The notes: generated by a model not told the origin, from the letters alone. A stretch of 64,000 nt of DNA from Patiria pectinifera (GCA_029964075.1 CM057148.1:23925916-23989915); one strand, 5' to 3'. Positions 44,101-59,100 are shown, counted from the first letter of the stretch. Numbers and translations are program-made.

Positions 44101-47100
44101 AAAGTGGAATGTTTCTCAATTCAAAGTTTTTGTTTTTTTTGCAACAAATTTGCAGTTACTGAGTAACACTGGGGTTACATACCATGAAGAAAGTGGCATC
44201 GGTATACTACAGGCTACCCAAATCATAGATTTGTGAATGGGAGTCATCATTTATTACATTACAATTATTCCTGTTTGTTCTTGCAATCGTAATTCCTTCA
44301 AGGGTCAAGATAAGTGCCTTCTCTTCATCTTGACGGCGCGATACAACGCCTGCATCCTGGAGTACGTGAAAGATGGCGACAATGAGGAAATTGTGACTAA
44401 AGCACATGGCAATGTACAGGTCAGTAGTATAAGAGGAGTGTCTGCCACCCCTCACTCCTCGCACTGTGAACTCTGAAATGTCTTGAAACGCTTGGGTTTG
44501 GGTAAAAAATGTCTGAAACTGTATCATGACAATGAAGAGAAATCACATGGCAATGTACAGGTCAGTAGTATAGGAGGAGTATCCGCAACCCCACACTCCT
44601 TACACCGTGAACCCTAAAATGTCTGGAAAACACTTGGTTTGAATCATGATTGTCAATTCCAGTTCTGCCAGTAAATGGGCACTAAACCCTAACCCTGCTA
44701 AATGCAACAGAAAGCAACAAAGGTAAAAAAGTTGTTGCATACTGTTGCACTTAGCAGGCAACTCAAGTCCCCATGCTGTGTTGCATCTTGTTGCATTTAG
44801 CAGGGTAACTTCTCATAGTGCCAAGGCGATACAACATAATCCACTGTTGCAGTTGGTTGTATTTAGCAGGGTAACTGCTTGGTGCCAAGGCTGGTACGCA
44901 GTGGGTTCACTGCACAATGCAACAGGTTCACTGCACAATGCAACAGAATCCACTGTTGCAATTTGTTGCATTTAGCAGGGTTCTAATTTCAGCCAAGTAG
45001 CATTCCGTTGCATTCGGCAGGGTGCCTAGAGAAAACCTGTCGGGGGTTACGCTAATGTGCAGATTTTAACGCTAACCCTGCTAAATGCAACAGAAGGCAA
45101 CAATGATAAAAAAAGGTGTTGCATACTGTTGCATTTAGCAGTCAAGTACCATGCTGCTTTGCATCTTGTTACATTTAGCAGGGTAACTGCTCAAAGTGCC
45201 AAAGCTACGACAAAATCCACTGTTGCAGTTTGTTGCCTTAACAAGGTTCACAGTGCAACTGTGTCTAATTTGTTGCAGTTAGCAGGGTTACCCATTTTTG
45301 TCCAAAATAGATTTCAGAATTGTGTCATAGTTTCTTCTTCACACATCTCATCAAACAAAATAGCTCACACTTGCCTTGTGCAATATTTCAATATTACCCT
45401 GCATGGACAATATTTCCTCTTTACCACGTTTCTTAATGTATTTTGATGACATAATACATGTAATAGTCAGCCCAGAAAAGTACATGTGCCTGATAATATT
45501 GAATACCGTAATATTTTTGTAACGTATAAACCTAGCCCACACCTTTCAACAACTTCAAATTCTCAAGGATATTTGTGATTTTGTCACTGACTGTTTATTT
45601 TGTCTAGGATCGTATTGGTCGACCATCAGAGACTGGTCTTATTGGCATCGTGGATCCTGAATGCCGCGTCATCGGTTTGCGTCTTTACGACGGCCTCTTC
45701 AAAGTGGTGCCACTCGACAGAGACAACAAAGAATTGAAAGCTTTCAATATCAGGTACTCATTCCTCCAAATTAGAGGATGTTTTTTGTTTTTACTTTATG
45801 TTCATATACCCACAAATTTGTTTTATTTAATAATAAATGCCCTGTTTTCTCACTTATAGACTGGAAGAGTTGAACGTAATTGACGTGCAGTTTCTTCATG
45901 GGTGCCAAGTACCAACCATTGTATTTGTCCATCAGGTAAGAATGCATTGGTTTTGCAGATTCATGGAAAAAAAAGGAACAATGCACAACTAAGTGCATGG
46001 TAGATCTGCTAAAAGAAGCCTTCGGTGAGCAGTGTTCAGCCATTAGGCCAAAATAAAAATATTTCTGCTTCCGATTACATGGCATTTATAAAAAGGGTAG
46101 GTAGGTAGGGATTTTTTTTTTGCAAATTTTTTTTTGTGTACGATCATATGGAGGCGTCTGTGTGTAGTCAAGGGTAAAAGGTAGCAATTGATGGTTTTGG
46201 GTGTTTTTTTCTCATTTTCCCAATGAAAAAATTAGGGTAGGGGCTGTCAGAATAGGGTAGGTAGGGAAACCGGAAGCAGAACTATTATTTTTGTTTGGCC
46301 TTAATAGACTTATATATTATTGCAGTTGTCCTCCAAGAGTGATTATGAATAGTAAACAACCTACGCAACAAATGAAAAAAAAAAGTTTTAAAAGTCATTT
46401 TAAAAGTCGTTCTTAAAAAAAGTTCATTCTTTGTGAAACGTCAGTGACAAATTGCAAAGTACAAAGGTGACAGGGACAGGAAAAATGTCAAAATATGAAC
46501 CCTAAATTTATAGAATGGCCTATATCGAATCCTGACCGTGGGAACATGGTGCTTGCGCTCCTGAGCAAGGCGCTTTACCATTATTGCTTCGTCCTTCGGA
46601 TGGGACGTGAAGCCGTAGGTCCCGTGTGTTGTGTAATGCACGTTAAAGAACCCAGTGACACTTATCGCTAAGAGAAGGGGTTTGCCCCGGTGTTTCTGGC
46701 AGTGGCTGCTTAATGCGCCGCAGCACCTTGTAAACCATTATAAAGGTGCTACATAATGGTTCTCATATTTCCCATGTACTTCATTTACCTGTCTCTAATA
46801 ATAGACATAATTTCCAGCGCCTTGAGTACCTAATTGTTGGTAGATACGTGCGCTATATAAGACTTCGGTATTATTATTATTATATTGCAGATGGTCTGAA
46901 GACACAAGCGTACACGCCCACGTTTGTTTATGGTGTAAATCAAGGATTTTCTATTGTTTCTCTTCCCTTTTCTTTTGTTTATACTCTAAAGTTTTTGCAA
47001 CAGCTCTCATTGGTTTTGCGCACGTTTTCTAATCGAGGTCGTCCTCAATTTGGTTCCTGTCCTCAATTCGTTGATGATGTTGCACGTGTGTGTCGTCCAT

Positions 47101-50100
47101 TTACACCATTAACACGCACAACTACACAGGCTTAAAGGGAAAATACAACATTTGCAAACATAAAAAAATAAAACTACCAAATCATTTTGAAATACCTTGC
47201 TGGACTGTTAGTGAATGACAGTGTAAAGCATCCTGTAAAATCATGGCACCTGGTATACTGTCATTTTCAAGAAAAGTCGTATTTTTGTATCAATTTCCAA
47301 CGCTGGTCGGCCGACCAGCGTTGGAAAAAAACTGGCTTTTTTTCAAATACTGGCCCCAGTTGACCATCGCACTTGTTTGCAATTGATTACACACCTATGA
47401 ATGGGTACAAGCCAGCTAGACTGGTTCCCTGACCTTACAATTCCCCAATGTATGTAAACTGCTCTGTTTCTTCTTATATGGAGTCAGGGAACCAGACTAC
47501 AGGAAAATGATTGTTTTTCTTGGCTTTTATAGCATTTTCGAACCCAAAACCTCAAATAAGTCAGTGTAACTATATTTGCTATATATTTCCAACCCCCCAA
47601 TTCCATCCATTTCTGATAATTACAGCAAAAGCAAATGATGTATATTCCCTTTAATAATATTTTGGGTGTAATGCCATTATTTTCCTAAAACAAAAGACCA
47701 ATTAGCATTCGGAATCAAGTTTGTCTTTCTTCTTTTCTTCCACTTTTTGTCCATGTTCCAGGACCCCCATGGCAGACATGTGAAAACCTATGAGATCAAC
47801 CTGAGAGAGAAGGAGTTCAACAAGGGGCCCTGGAAGCAGGATAATGTTGAGACAGAAGCCAGTATGGTAGTCACTGTGCCCAAACCGTGTGGTGGCGCCC
47901 TCATCATCGGACAAGAGTCCATCACCTACCACAATGGGGATAAATACGTCGCTATCGCACCACCGAGCATAAAGGTAAATTTGTGTGGAGTGCTGTGGCC
48001 TCGTGGTTAAGGGCATTGGATTCGTGGTCTGCGGGTAAAGCTGCAGGTTGTGGGTTCGAGTCCAGCCTGGGGTCATGGTGCGTGTGCCCTTGGGCAAGGC
48101 ACTTTGTCACTCATTGCTTCTCTCCACCCAGGAGTAAATGGGTACCTGTGAGGGCAGAGATGGTTATTGTGATTGAATTTATAGCTTCCTTGCGCTGAAC
48201 AGGCTGCATCGAGCTGTATACTCCACAGGGAGCTGAGATGGTATTTGGAATGTTTAAATGGCCCAATGATCAGGGGCAGTAATAATGTAAAGTGCTTTGA
48301 TCGTAGTTAAAAGCGCTATATAAGAACCCGTTATTATTATTATTATTATATTTCCATGAATGATAAAACCATCACATTTTGAGCACATCTTTCAACATAA
48401 GCTGGGGCTGCATAAAAATGCATACCCGTGTCTGAGGCATACTGGCAAAAGTAAAACAGAACTGGGCACAGGCCGTACCAGTGTTGTAGGACTTGAGTCC
48501 AGGACTCGGACTCGAGTCACATTTTTCGTGACTCGGACACGACACGAGTCGCATTGGAAAATGACTCAGATTCGGACTTGATCATTGGACTCGAGCTTGG
48601 TGACTTGTGACTCAAAAAAACCTAACGTATAGGGATGGGAAAGGCTCATTGAGGAATAATGTTTGGATGATAAAACATGGAGGGAAGGGATGGAGGAGGG
48701 TTTTAAAGGGATGGGAATTAAAAGCAAAACACATGTTGGGTCTAAAAATTAAATATGTACACACACAAAGTAAAGCTATATACATGTACACTGGGATTTA
48801 CTTAAAAGACAGAATGGATGATTGAACAATAATTTTAAAAAAATTTGATTAGTTTGGTGAACAACTAAGAACAAGTGACTCGTGACTCGGACTCGAGGCT
48901 TGTGACTTGAGACTCGGACTCGATGCTTATGACTCGAGACTCGGACTCGAGGCTTGTGACTCGAGACTCGGACTTGAGGCTTGTGACTTGTGACTCGGAC
49001 TCGAGGCTTGTGACTCGAGACTCGGACTCGAGGCTTGTGACTCGAGACTCGGACTCGAGGCTTGTGACTCGAGACTCGGACTCGAGGCTTGTGACTCGAG
49101 ACTCGGACTTGATGCTTGTGACTTGAGACTCGGACTTGATGCTTGTGACTCGAGACTCGGACTCGAGGCTTGTGACTCGAGACTCGGACTTGATGCTTGT
49201 GAATCGAGACTCGGACTCGATGCTTGTGACTCGAGACTCGGACTCGGACTCGAACTCGAGGCTTGTGACTCGAGACTCGGACTCGAGGCTTGTGACTCGA
49301 GACTCGGACTCGATGCTTGTGACTCGAGACTACTGGGACTCGGACTCGAGGCTTGTGACTGGAGACTCGGACTCGAGGCTTGTGACTCGAGACTCGGACT
49401 CGAGGCTTATGACTCGAGACTCGGACTTGAGGGTTGTGACTTGTGACTCGGACTTGACGTTGGTGACTCGACTACAACACTGGGTCGTAGTGAAGAAAAA
49501 TGCAAAAATCTAAAAAAAAAATGAATTAGTTTGGTTAACAACTAAGAGCAAGTGACTCGTGACTCGAGGCTTGTGACTGCAGACTCGCACTCAGACTTGA
49601 GGCTTGTGACTTGAGACTCGGACTCGGACTCGAGGCTATACCTGTGGTTCTTTTTAGAACCTTTCTCTTAGTTGAGAAATTATTCGCACATGGTGTTTCC
49701 GCAAACCTTTCATTATTCAAAAATCTAAAAGCAGACAACAATTGTTGGTTCATCTCAGGCAAGTACTCTGGTTTGCCACGGTCGGCTAGACTCGGACGGG
49801 TCTCGCTATCTCCTGGGTGACATGGCTGGAAGACTGTTCCTGTTGCATCTTGAGAAGGAAGAATCTATGGACGGGGTACTCATCGTCAAAGATCTCAAAG
49901 TGGAACTACTGGGAGAGGTAAGATGTAGTGATGGGACAGAAGTTCAAAATATAACTGTAATAGGGCGTAGCCAAATATATACAGAATGTTTTAATATTCT
50001 ATCATCCATTGAATATCCGAATAGCATGTTTTGATTCAAATTTTGGAGGATTTTAAAGAATGCAACCGAAGATGTATGATGTGGCTGATGACATACTTTA

Positions 50101-53100
50101 CTATGTAATTGTGAGAATGAAATTGTGTGGAATTCAAATTCAGGTATCATTTGCTTTTCAATTGTAACAGTTTTCATTTTAATCTGTTGATCATAAGTTT
50201 GTTTGATTGATTGATTGTTTTTTTTCTTTTTTCAACCAGACATCCATTGCAGAGTGCCTGACGTATCTTGATAACGGCGTGATATTCATTGGTTCGAGGC
50301 TCGGAGACTCACAGCTAGTCAGGGTAAATATTCTCAAACTTGGTTTCTGACGGTTCGAAGATGGTTTGGGTATATGTTGTGGTTGAGTAAAAATACACAG
50401 ATCCATCAGGTAACCCTCCTGCTGTTTGAAAAGCCACAGACAATAAAAAAATCAGTTCTCTTCCCCTGCCATGCCCGTTACTCAGGCCGGTCAATAACAG
50501 TCAGATTATATTTGGAGCAAGCACTCTGACTAGTTAAATTCAACAGCTTTGGCCGAATTGCTGCCTTAATTGCTCTCAACTTCTAAAGACGGCTCCGATT
50601 GGCTTGGCATGCTGGTTTGAATAAAACTACTTGCACAGACATAACAGACATTTTGTACTTTGGCTCTGATCCTCCGACTAATTCAAACTATGCCCTTCTT
50701 CTGAACTGTTCATTTGTGATTTGAATCCTGTGATCTTATTACTTTGCAGTTGACTGTAGATCCAGATGAGCATGGCTGCTACGTCCAGCCCATGGAGACA
50801 TTTACAAATCTTGGCCCCATCGTAGACATGGCGGTGGTTGACCTAGACAGACAGGGTCAAGGACAGGTAGGCTACGACCCCCTCCTCCCCAAACAACCCC
50901 ACCCAGCGAGACCCACCCACCTGGCAACACCTGTTGCAAGACTAAGAGGTCCCCCTAAAAGCATCTGCCGAGATGATTGTGCTCTAAAACAAACTCTGTT
51001 TTGCTTAATTGTATAGTTTAATACTCTGACTTTTTTTCAGTCTAAACATGTCATATTTCACAAGTTCCTCATTCAAACATAGCGAAAGTTGATAATAAGC
51101 AGGACAAGTTCTTGTCAGAACTAAATATCTACTGAGCGACAGTTAACAATTGTTGACTACTGTGATGTGGGATATGACATTTTGAACACCCTCTAGGGAT
51201 CTTGACTAGGAGGTCACGGGAGGTGTCGGGCACCTGGTCTCGGTCATGATGTGGTTGAAGTAGTTGTCCCTAAAAAGGTCTTATAAAAAAAGTCGGTGAT
51301 GTGTTGGGGCAGGTCATTCCATAATTTGTTTGTCCTTGGAAAAATGAGTTCTTAAATGCACAGTTTGAGATGTTTGCTATGTGTTTTTTTTGTTGTTTTC
51401 CCCTGATCTCTCTGTGTTTTTGGTTGAAGATAGTCTGTAGCATCAATGTCAATGGTGTGAGTGATGATCTTGTAGAGTTGAGTCATCTGGTGGGTTTCCC
51501 TCCTATCAGTTAACTTCTCCCATCCAAGAGACGATAACATCCGGGAGACACTACTCTGTCTGGTGTAATCTCCATGAACGAAGCGTGCAGCACTGCGCTG
51601 AATTTTCTCAATCACAGACTGATGACTTGTTTTATATAAAGAGTATGCGGCCCAAGGGTGTTCAAAACGTCATATCCCACATCACAGCAGTCAACAATTG
51701 TTTTGTTATACCTCTGCCTTGGATTCTTTTGATTTTGACGTGAAAATCACGAAAACAAACGGCAGTAAACACAACAATCAAGACAATCGAACGTCAACTC
51801 ACATTGCATGTCACGTGCTCCAAACAGCTGATCGTCTGCTAGTTCGCTGCTCCCACTCATGTGTGAAAACATAGTGAAAATAGCGTGGGTACCAACGATA
51901 CAAGCGTTTCACACCGTACGTGCCGTATACGTACAAAGTCGTAGCACAGTCCCTGTGGGATATCACGTATGTGATATCCCACAGGGAGTGTGCCATGACT
52001 TTTTATAAACTTAACATGTGATCATTCTAGGCCAATGAAAATACAGTATTCAAGACAGAGGTGTATATACTATTATTATCACATGGCGTTATCGCAAACC
52101 AAAACGATAGCGTTCTACTCTATTTTTGTTTTCTTCCCATATTCCCTCTTGAAGCTCGTAACCTGTTCCGGTTCGTACAAAGAGGGCAGTCTTCGCATCA
52201 TCAGGAATGGGATTGGCATCCATGAGCATGCTAGCATTGATCTGCCCGGTATCAAGGGTTTATGGCCGCTCAGGGTGGACCAAGGATCGCAGTTTGATGA
52301 CACGCTGGTGCTTTCGTTCGTCGGACAGACAAGGTTTGTACTTGGATTTTGTTTTTTAAAGTGTTACTTACGTAACAAAGGACAGACAGTAAGATAAAGT
52401 CACAAAGTAAGCATCATATTGAATGATCCCCTAATGTCTGATTCAAGAAGATGTACCCTGGAGGAATGCCATTGTTCAAAACCTAAAAACTTGGAGTCAA
52501 TGTGAAGAATTATTTGATATTTTATAATCAGGGGCCAATTTCATAGAGCTGCTTAAAGCACAAAATTTGCTGAAGCACAAAAAAAGTCTTGCTTAATAAA
52601 ATATGTTACCGGCCAAAACTCCACTCGATTATCATGCTAAGTAAACAACAGCTAAATATCAGTCACAAGCAATGTACATTGCATGGAGTTTTGGCCGGTA
52701 ACCTGATTTTACTAAGCAATGTTTTTTCGTGCTTAAGCAAATTTTGTACTTAAGCAGCTTTATGAAATTGGGCCCAGGATTTATACGTACAAAAAGACTG
52801 GACATTCATCACAAAATGTCTGTCTTTGTTCGTATGTAACCCTAATCACATCATAACTTTGAAGCCAGTGCAAAAACTGTTATATTTTCGGTTGATAGCA
52901 ATGTGAATGGGTTGATAATGTCAAATGAAAGTGCCTATAAGAAACTGAATTTGTCCTAAGCACCCTTTTCCTTGCAGTGTTTCCGTCCATGTTACGTACA
53001 TATAACACAGAAAAAGACCTGATATTTTCTCAAATAAAAGAAAGATATCATCTCTTGTATTTTCTTGTATAGTCACTTTCAACTTAGAGCAAGGTATAGG

Positions 53101-56100
53101 AAAATAATGAAGAAAACACTAGCTCAACTTTTACCGTTTATATGCAAAATTCATGAACTTATGGAATTGGCCCATTAGTGTGGAATAGCCCAACTACCGA
53201 TTTTGATAGTGAGAAAAAAAATGCTCATAGTGAAGAAAGAACAAGTGTTTACTGTTTGTTACTGTGTTTGTTACTTTGTAAATGTGCTCATGTCTAAGTT
53301 ATTCAACCTTCTGGAAATTTTGAGCAATTTCATAGTTTTAAGCAGGAAAAGGCCCCAAAACAAATGATCCTTGTTAGAGGAACCTTTGTTTCAAAGTACA
53401 AGAGGCCTTGCAGATGCTTGTACAATTTTTATTGTGATGCAGTCGGTTATTCTTACTTTTACCTGTTTTCTTCTTTCAGGGTGTTGATGCTGAATGGCGA
53501 GGAAGTTGAAGAGACAGAGATGCCGGGAATTGACGGTGATCAACAAACGTTCTACTGCGGGAATGTCTACAATAACCAACTCATCCAGGTAGGAAGATGT
53601 CAGTGACACGCTTTAAGAAGGCAGCTTTTCAGCTATACCCAGAATTCTGGCTTTTTTTTTATTGGACAAAACTCCATCATTCCATCCCTTGGAGAAAAAC
53701 CAAAGAGTTTGTCGTTAAGCCAACAGGAAAGTCCATTACGCAGTGTCAGATGGTCGCTCATGAGCCATTACAAAATTGGTTGTAGCACTAATCGGCCATC
53801 AGCCTGGGGGTTTGGTCAGTATCAAATCAGGGCATAAATGATTATAGTGCGCATGCGCAAGGTATACAGCCCCTAGAGTGGCAACAAGCATTTTGATGGA
53901 CATTTTGAAGGGAAAAAAAGGTGATAACACCCAAAAAGCTGCCACCGCTGCAATGCTATCACATATCTTCCAACTCTGGAGGTGTATACCTTGCCAAAAA
54001 TCGCTATGACGATTATTCCCTAACATTTGATACCGGTGGCCAAAATTTTCGACCAAGGCTGATGGCCTATACGTGTTTCAGTATACTTACCAAATTATCT
54101 ATCAAACCTTATTTGTCTGCAATGTCGCCCGCGACGTTATGCTGCTCAGTTGCCGAGGTTGAAAGTAGACTCTGGGAACAACTTCTTTTTTAAGATACAT
54201 TGCATACTTAACTTTACTTTAACCTTTGTGCACTGACTATCGTCCATCATGATTTCCCTAGATCACTGCAGCGTCCGTGCGTCTGGTTAACGCCGTCACC
54301 AAACGCATGGTTAGCGAGTGGCGCTCTCCATCCAGTAAGAACATAAGTGTAGCATCCTGCAACACACGGCAAGCAGTGTGTGCTGTGGGGAAGGATATCT
54401 TTTACATAGAAATCCACGAAGGTGAACTCAGACAGATCAGGTAGGTAAACTGCATCGGGAACAAGAGATCCATGCAAAATCATTTATAAAATGTTATTGA
54501 GCAATTATTAAAGGGAATATTTCAAATTTGCTTTTGCTGTAATTTTCAGAAATGGATGGATTTGGGGGTTTAATATTTTAAAGTAAAAATTGTTACACTG
54601 ACTTGTTTGAAGTTTTGTGTTCGTAGATGCTGGAAAAACCAAGAAAACAATCATGTTCCTGTAGTCTGGTTCCCTGACCCCACTTGAGATAGAACAATTT
54701 ATAGATGTCGGGGAATTGTAAGGTCAGGGAACCAGTCTAGCTGGTTTGCACCTGTTTATAGTTGTGTAATCGATTGTAAACAAAATGCAGACTAAGTAAA
54801 TATGGTAAATTGGGGGCAGTATTTGAAAAAAGCCAGTTTTTCCCAACTTTTGTCGGCCAACCAGCGTTGGAAATAGATGGAAAAATACCACTTTTCTAGA
54901 AAATGACAGCAAACCAGGTGCCATGATTTTACAGAATGCTTTAGACTGTCATTCACTAACTGCGTGTCCAGTAAGGTATTTTATAATAATTTGGTAGTTT
55001 TGTTTTTTGATGTTGCAAATGTTGTATATTCCCTTTAAGCGTCTTGGGCAGCTACTAGGCCAAGGAATAAACCTGAACATTTTCTAGATTGCCATGGTCC
55101 AGTGGTTTTGGTAGATTGGTACATGTATGTAGGTTTCGAAATGTAGACAGGGCTTCATTGTGCTTGTGTTCTTGGGCAAGGCACTTTACTACATTTGCCC
55201 CTCTCCACCATGGTAGACACCAGATTGCTTTTGTGAGCTGATGCATTGTAACTAATCTCATGGCCTGATGAACAGGGTAATAACTCTTAAACGATATTTT
55301 TGTATAATAATGCACTTATTTAAAGTTTAATGTGATGTGTTCTGGCGAAATGAGACGGAACTGGGCACAGGCAGTAGTGGAGAAAAATCCCCCCCCCCCC
55401 CAAATAAAAAAATTAACAATTTTCAGATTTATTGGTATTTGTTATGTGTGATATGTCTATTGCACATGCTTGAAAGAAACAGTATAAAATCATGGAATAA
55501 AAGTGTTTTTAAGATAAACAATTGGCATCTTTCATTTTCACGAATACACAACTGGAAACCTAAAAGGCCTTTTTCAGAGTATTTTACTTTTTTTGACATG
55601 TGAATGAATTGTGAACTTTAAACAGCCATAACCTGTTAACGGAATGTCCGATTGATGTGAAACAAACAGTATTGTAAGGAGAACACTATTCCCTTTCCTA
55701 ATACCCACAAACCCTCATTTCAAACTCTGCCAAGTTCTGTCTCATTTTGACCGAATGCCTCTCAATTTTGGTTTGATGTTGCAGTACTGTGACTATGGAG
55801 CATGAGGTGGCATGTCTGGACATAACGCCCCTCAATGAAGGCTCGGACATCGCTGAGCTCTGCGCTGTGGGTCTGTGGACGGACATCTCGGCAAGGATAC
55901 TCAAAATCCCCAGCTTGGAATCAATGCACATTGAGATGCTGGGAGGAGGTAAGAGTGTAGAACATCGCTGAACACTTTGACCCCCCTCCCCTCTAGGGTA
56001 TTTTGGCTAGAAACCCTGCCAAACGCAGCAACTTGCAACACTTGTCTAAAAGTGACAAGCCTGCCCAGTGTAGCAAGATTCATTAGGCCAAAAGTCTCAA

Positions 56101-59100
56101 GGCCAAACTGCCTCAGAGTCTCTGCTCACCGAATGCAGCAGGATACAACTGTGGTGTTGTTCAATGGGGCTAGCTCTCATTGTTTCAGAAGCGGCCGTTT
56201 ATGAACTGGAGTCGGTAGCTGAATGCATCAAAGTGCACCAGACTTTTCCACCTGATGCGCTGTGTTGCGTCTGGCAGGGTTAGAGTTAAGATCACTCAAA
56301 ATTGATTCGTTTATTTAGCAGCAAACAGATTTGTACACACATGCTGGAATTTGTATCCTTGTGGAGTCATTTCTTTGTTCTTGTGTACATGTACTACATA
56401 CACCCGAGGACCGACACACAAAGCGAGAACAACAGATTCTTTGTGTCCGCAGGCGTGGAGTCTTTTGTTGGAGTTCCTCGATTGTGCATTCATGTGCTTA
56501 GTCTATGGGAGACTGTTATATTACAGGGACAAGGGGAAACACAAAGCATTGTCCTCGAGAGTATAGTAAAACACGGCTCTGAAATGCTCAAGGCAATTTG
56601 GATTGCTGCAGGAGGGTGGGGGGGGGGGTAATTTTGGGTGTCAAACCCGTATTAATTGTTTGCTGTTGCGACTAGTGGCACCATTTGTCTGATATGGTGC
56701 AAGATTGTCTGCTTTGAACAGCGCCACAGTAGTCAGAAGATGTCAACCTCCTCCGTCCCCCAACTTTTGATTTTACAGCGGCCGTCTGACCGGATACCTT
56801 TCAGCACAGAGGCTCCTTTGGGCAAATTGTTTGTCTTACTTGGTGTGGGGTTGGGGCTTTATCATTGTCCATTCCAACATACTCGGATGATTAACCCTCC
56901 TGCTGTCTGAACAGTCACAGAAAATCCTCTTCCACTGCCCTGCCTTTTACACAGGCTAGTCACCAACAGTCAGGGGCCAATTTCATAGAGCTGCTTAAGC
57001 CCAAAATTTGCTTAAGCACAAAAAGTCTTGCTTAATAAAATCAGGTTACCGGCCAAAACTCCATGCGATTGTTATGCTAAGTAAACAACAGCTAAATACC
57101 AGTCACAAGCAATGTACATCACATGGAGTTTTGGCTGGTAACCTAATTTTACTAAGCAATGTTTTTTCGTGCTTAAGCAAATTTTCTGCTTAAGCAGCTC
57201 TATGAAATTGGGCCCAGATCATATTTCAAGCAGGCACTATGACTAGTCAAACGACAGAAGCGGGCCAGTGGTAAGCACAGTCAAAGCATAGCTGTATCAA
57301 GTGACATAACAGTCACAGCCAGTCAATCCAGCATTATGTAGGCTGGGTGCTCTTAACTGTTAAAAACAGTCACGTGACTGATTTGGACTGAATGGACAAC
57401 TCTGCGCAGAGCGCATGCTTGCATAGGAGGGTTACACTTTCTTTTTGATGTTCTCCATACCTTAACTTGAATGGTTATGCTTCAGGAGTTAATTTGAAGT
57501 TGATGGCTATTTGTTACTTTCGTTTTTGTTTTTTTTAGAAATCATCCCACGTTCTGTCTTGCTGAGCGTGTTTGAGGGGAAGTGCTATGTGTTGTGTGCT
57601 TTGGGAGATGGGTCTCTCTTCTACTTTCAACTGAACACAGAGACAGGTAAAGCTGGTGTTCCTGTTAGGTGGGGGAAGGGGTGGTCAATGGGTAAGGTTT
57701 ATGACTCACGATCGGAGGGTCAGGGGTTTGAATCCAACTGCTGGTTATATAATGTGTCCTTGGGCAAGCCACTTTACCTCTACTTGCCTCTCTCCACCAA
57801 GTGGTATAAATGAGGGACAAAATGTTGCATCTTAACGCCACTTCCGCGATTGTGTACAAAGTCTATGGAGAGTCACGACAATTTTCTAAGTATTTCCTAA
57901 CAAAATTGGAAATGTTTCTCAGTCCCAGATTCATGTCTTATCAAATGGCATAAATGCAAAATGCGTAAAAGGTCGTATGTGGATTAAAATAACCCGGATG
58001 TACACGCAAAGTCAATGGACGCCGGACGACACGTTGGTTTGTATATGCGTATATAGGATACCACTTTGTTGCAGAATGGACATACGACCTTGTTGCACTG
58101 ACACGACGTTATCATCATTTTTGCAATGTATGACCTTTATTGACATGATATATGAAAAAAAAAGTTGCGTCAGGTTGCAACATTTTATTCCCTTAATGAG
58201 TACTGGCATTCCAGTCCATCAACTGAACGGTGATAAAGAAATTCCTTTGCTCATCCATTGTTACTTCATGACCAGACTTGTGAACTGATCTGCAACATTG
58301 GTTTAGTGGTTTTATGTAATGTAAATTGCCAGTGGAAGCTGAATTTCTATGCTTTTTAGCGTGGATAATAAACTTGAATTTGAATTTAGACTGGTAATAG
58401 ACTCCACTTCAACACATGTAGATGCAATTGTTCTAATGTAATGGCCACTATGCTTCAAGGTAGGGTAGATCATTTGTCTTTTGTGCATTTTTATTTTGTT
58501 TGAAGCAACAAAATGCTCAAAATCTAAAGACGGGTGCTTAACAACTAACCTGATGAAGTTTATCCTCTGTGAATGCTGTATATTCTGAGAAAACAATATT
58601 CTAGGATCTTGGTTTCAGTTCAAAAGTTGCCAAGTCATGTTTGAATCGTGCCCGAAATCAGCATCTGGGACACGTTTTCCGTCAAACGATTGCAGCTACG
58701 CGATGTCACGCACTGATCTGACGAATGATAGCAACCGCGTTCGCATGAGCGTTGTGTCAAGGCTTGTGCGCCGCACCCTTTCACAGATTGGCTGAATTAC
58801 AAACCAACTACTAATGGAAATTTTCAACAGTGTCACTTGACGCATTTTTAGAAATGGTCTTCTTTTATTGTTTTCTTCAAAATGACAGCATGCCAGAAAG
58901 AATAATTTCAAAGGGAGTTTAGTACCATTACCATATTTAAACCAAGTAAACATTTCAACGATAATTTTGTCAGTTACTTTTTGGATTGCTGCAAATGATC
59001 CACTCTACCTTTAACATGTTCTCTTCAGTCCAAGGGAATCACTTTCATTCCTGAACTAGCTAATTATAAGGTCCTTTTTTTACGTGCAGGTTTCATGAGG

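Noticed and set aside
44237-44476. DDB1 exon 3 extended to the end of its open frame
   Set aside because: The frame runs 57 bases past the donor at 44420 into a stop. Family comparison places the exon end at HGNVQ.
48923-49513. Asp/Ser/Arg-rich repetitive frames
   Set aside because: Translation of the 27-bp gactcgagactcgg repeat inside a hAT-type element.
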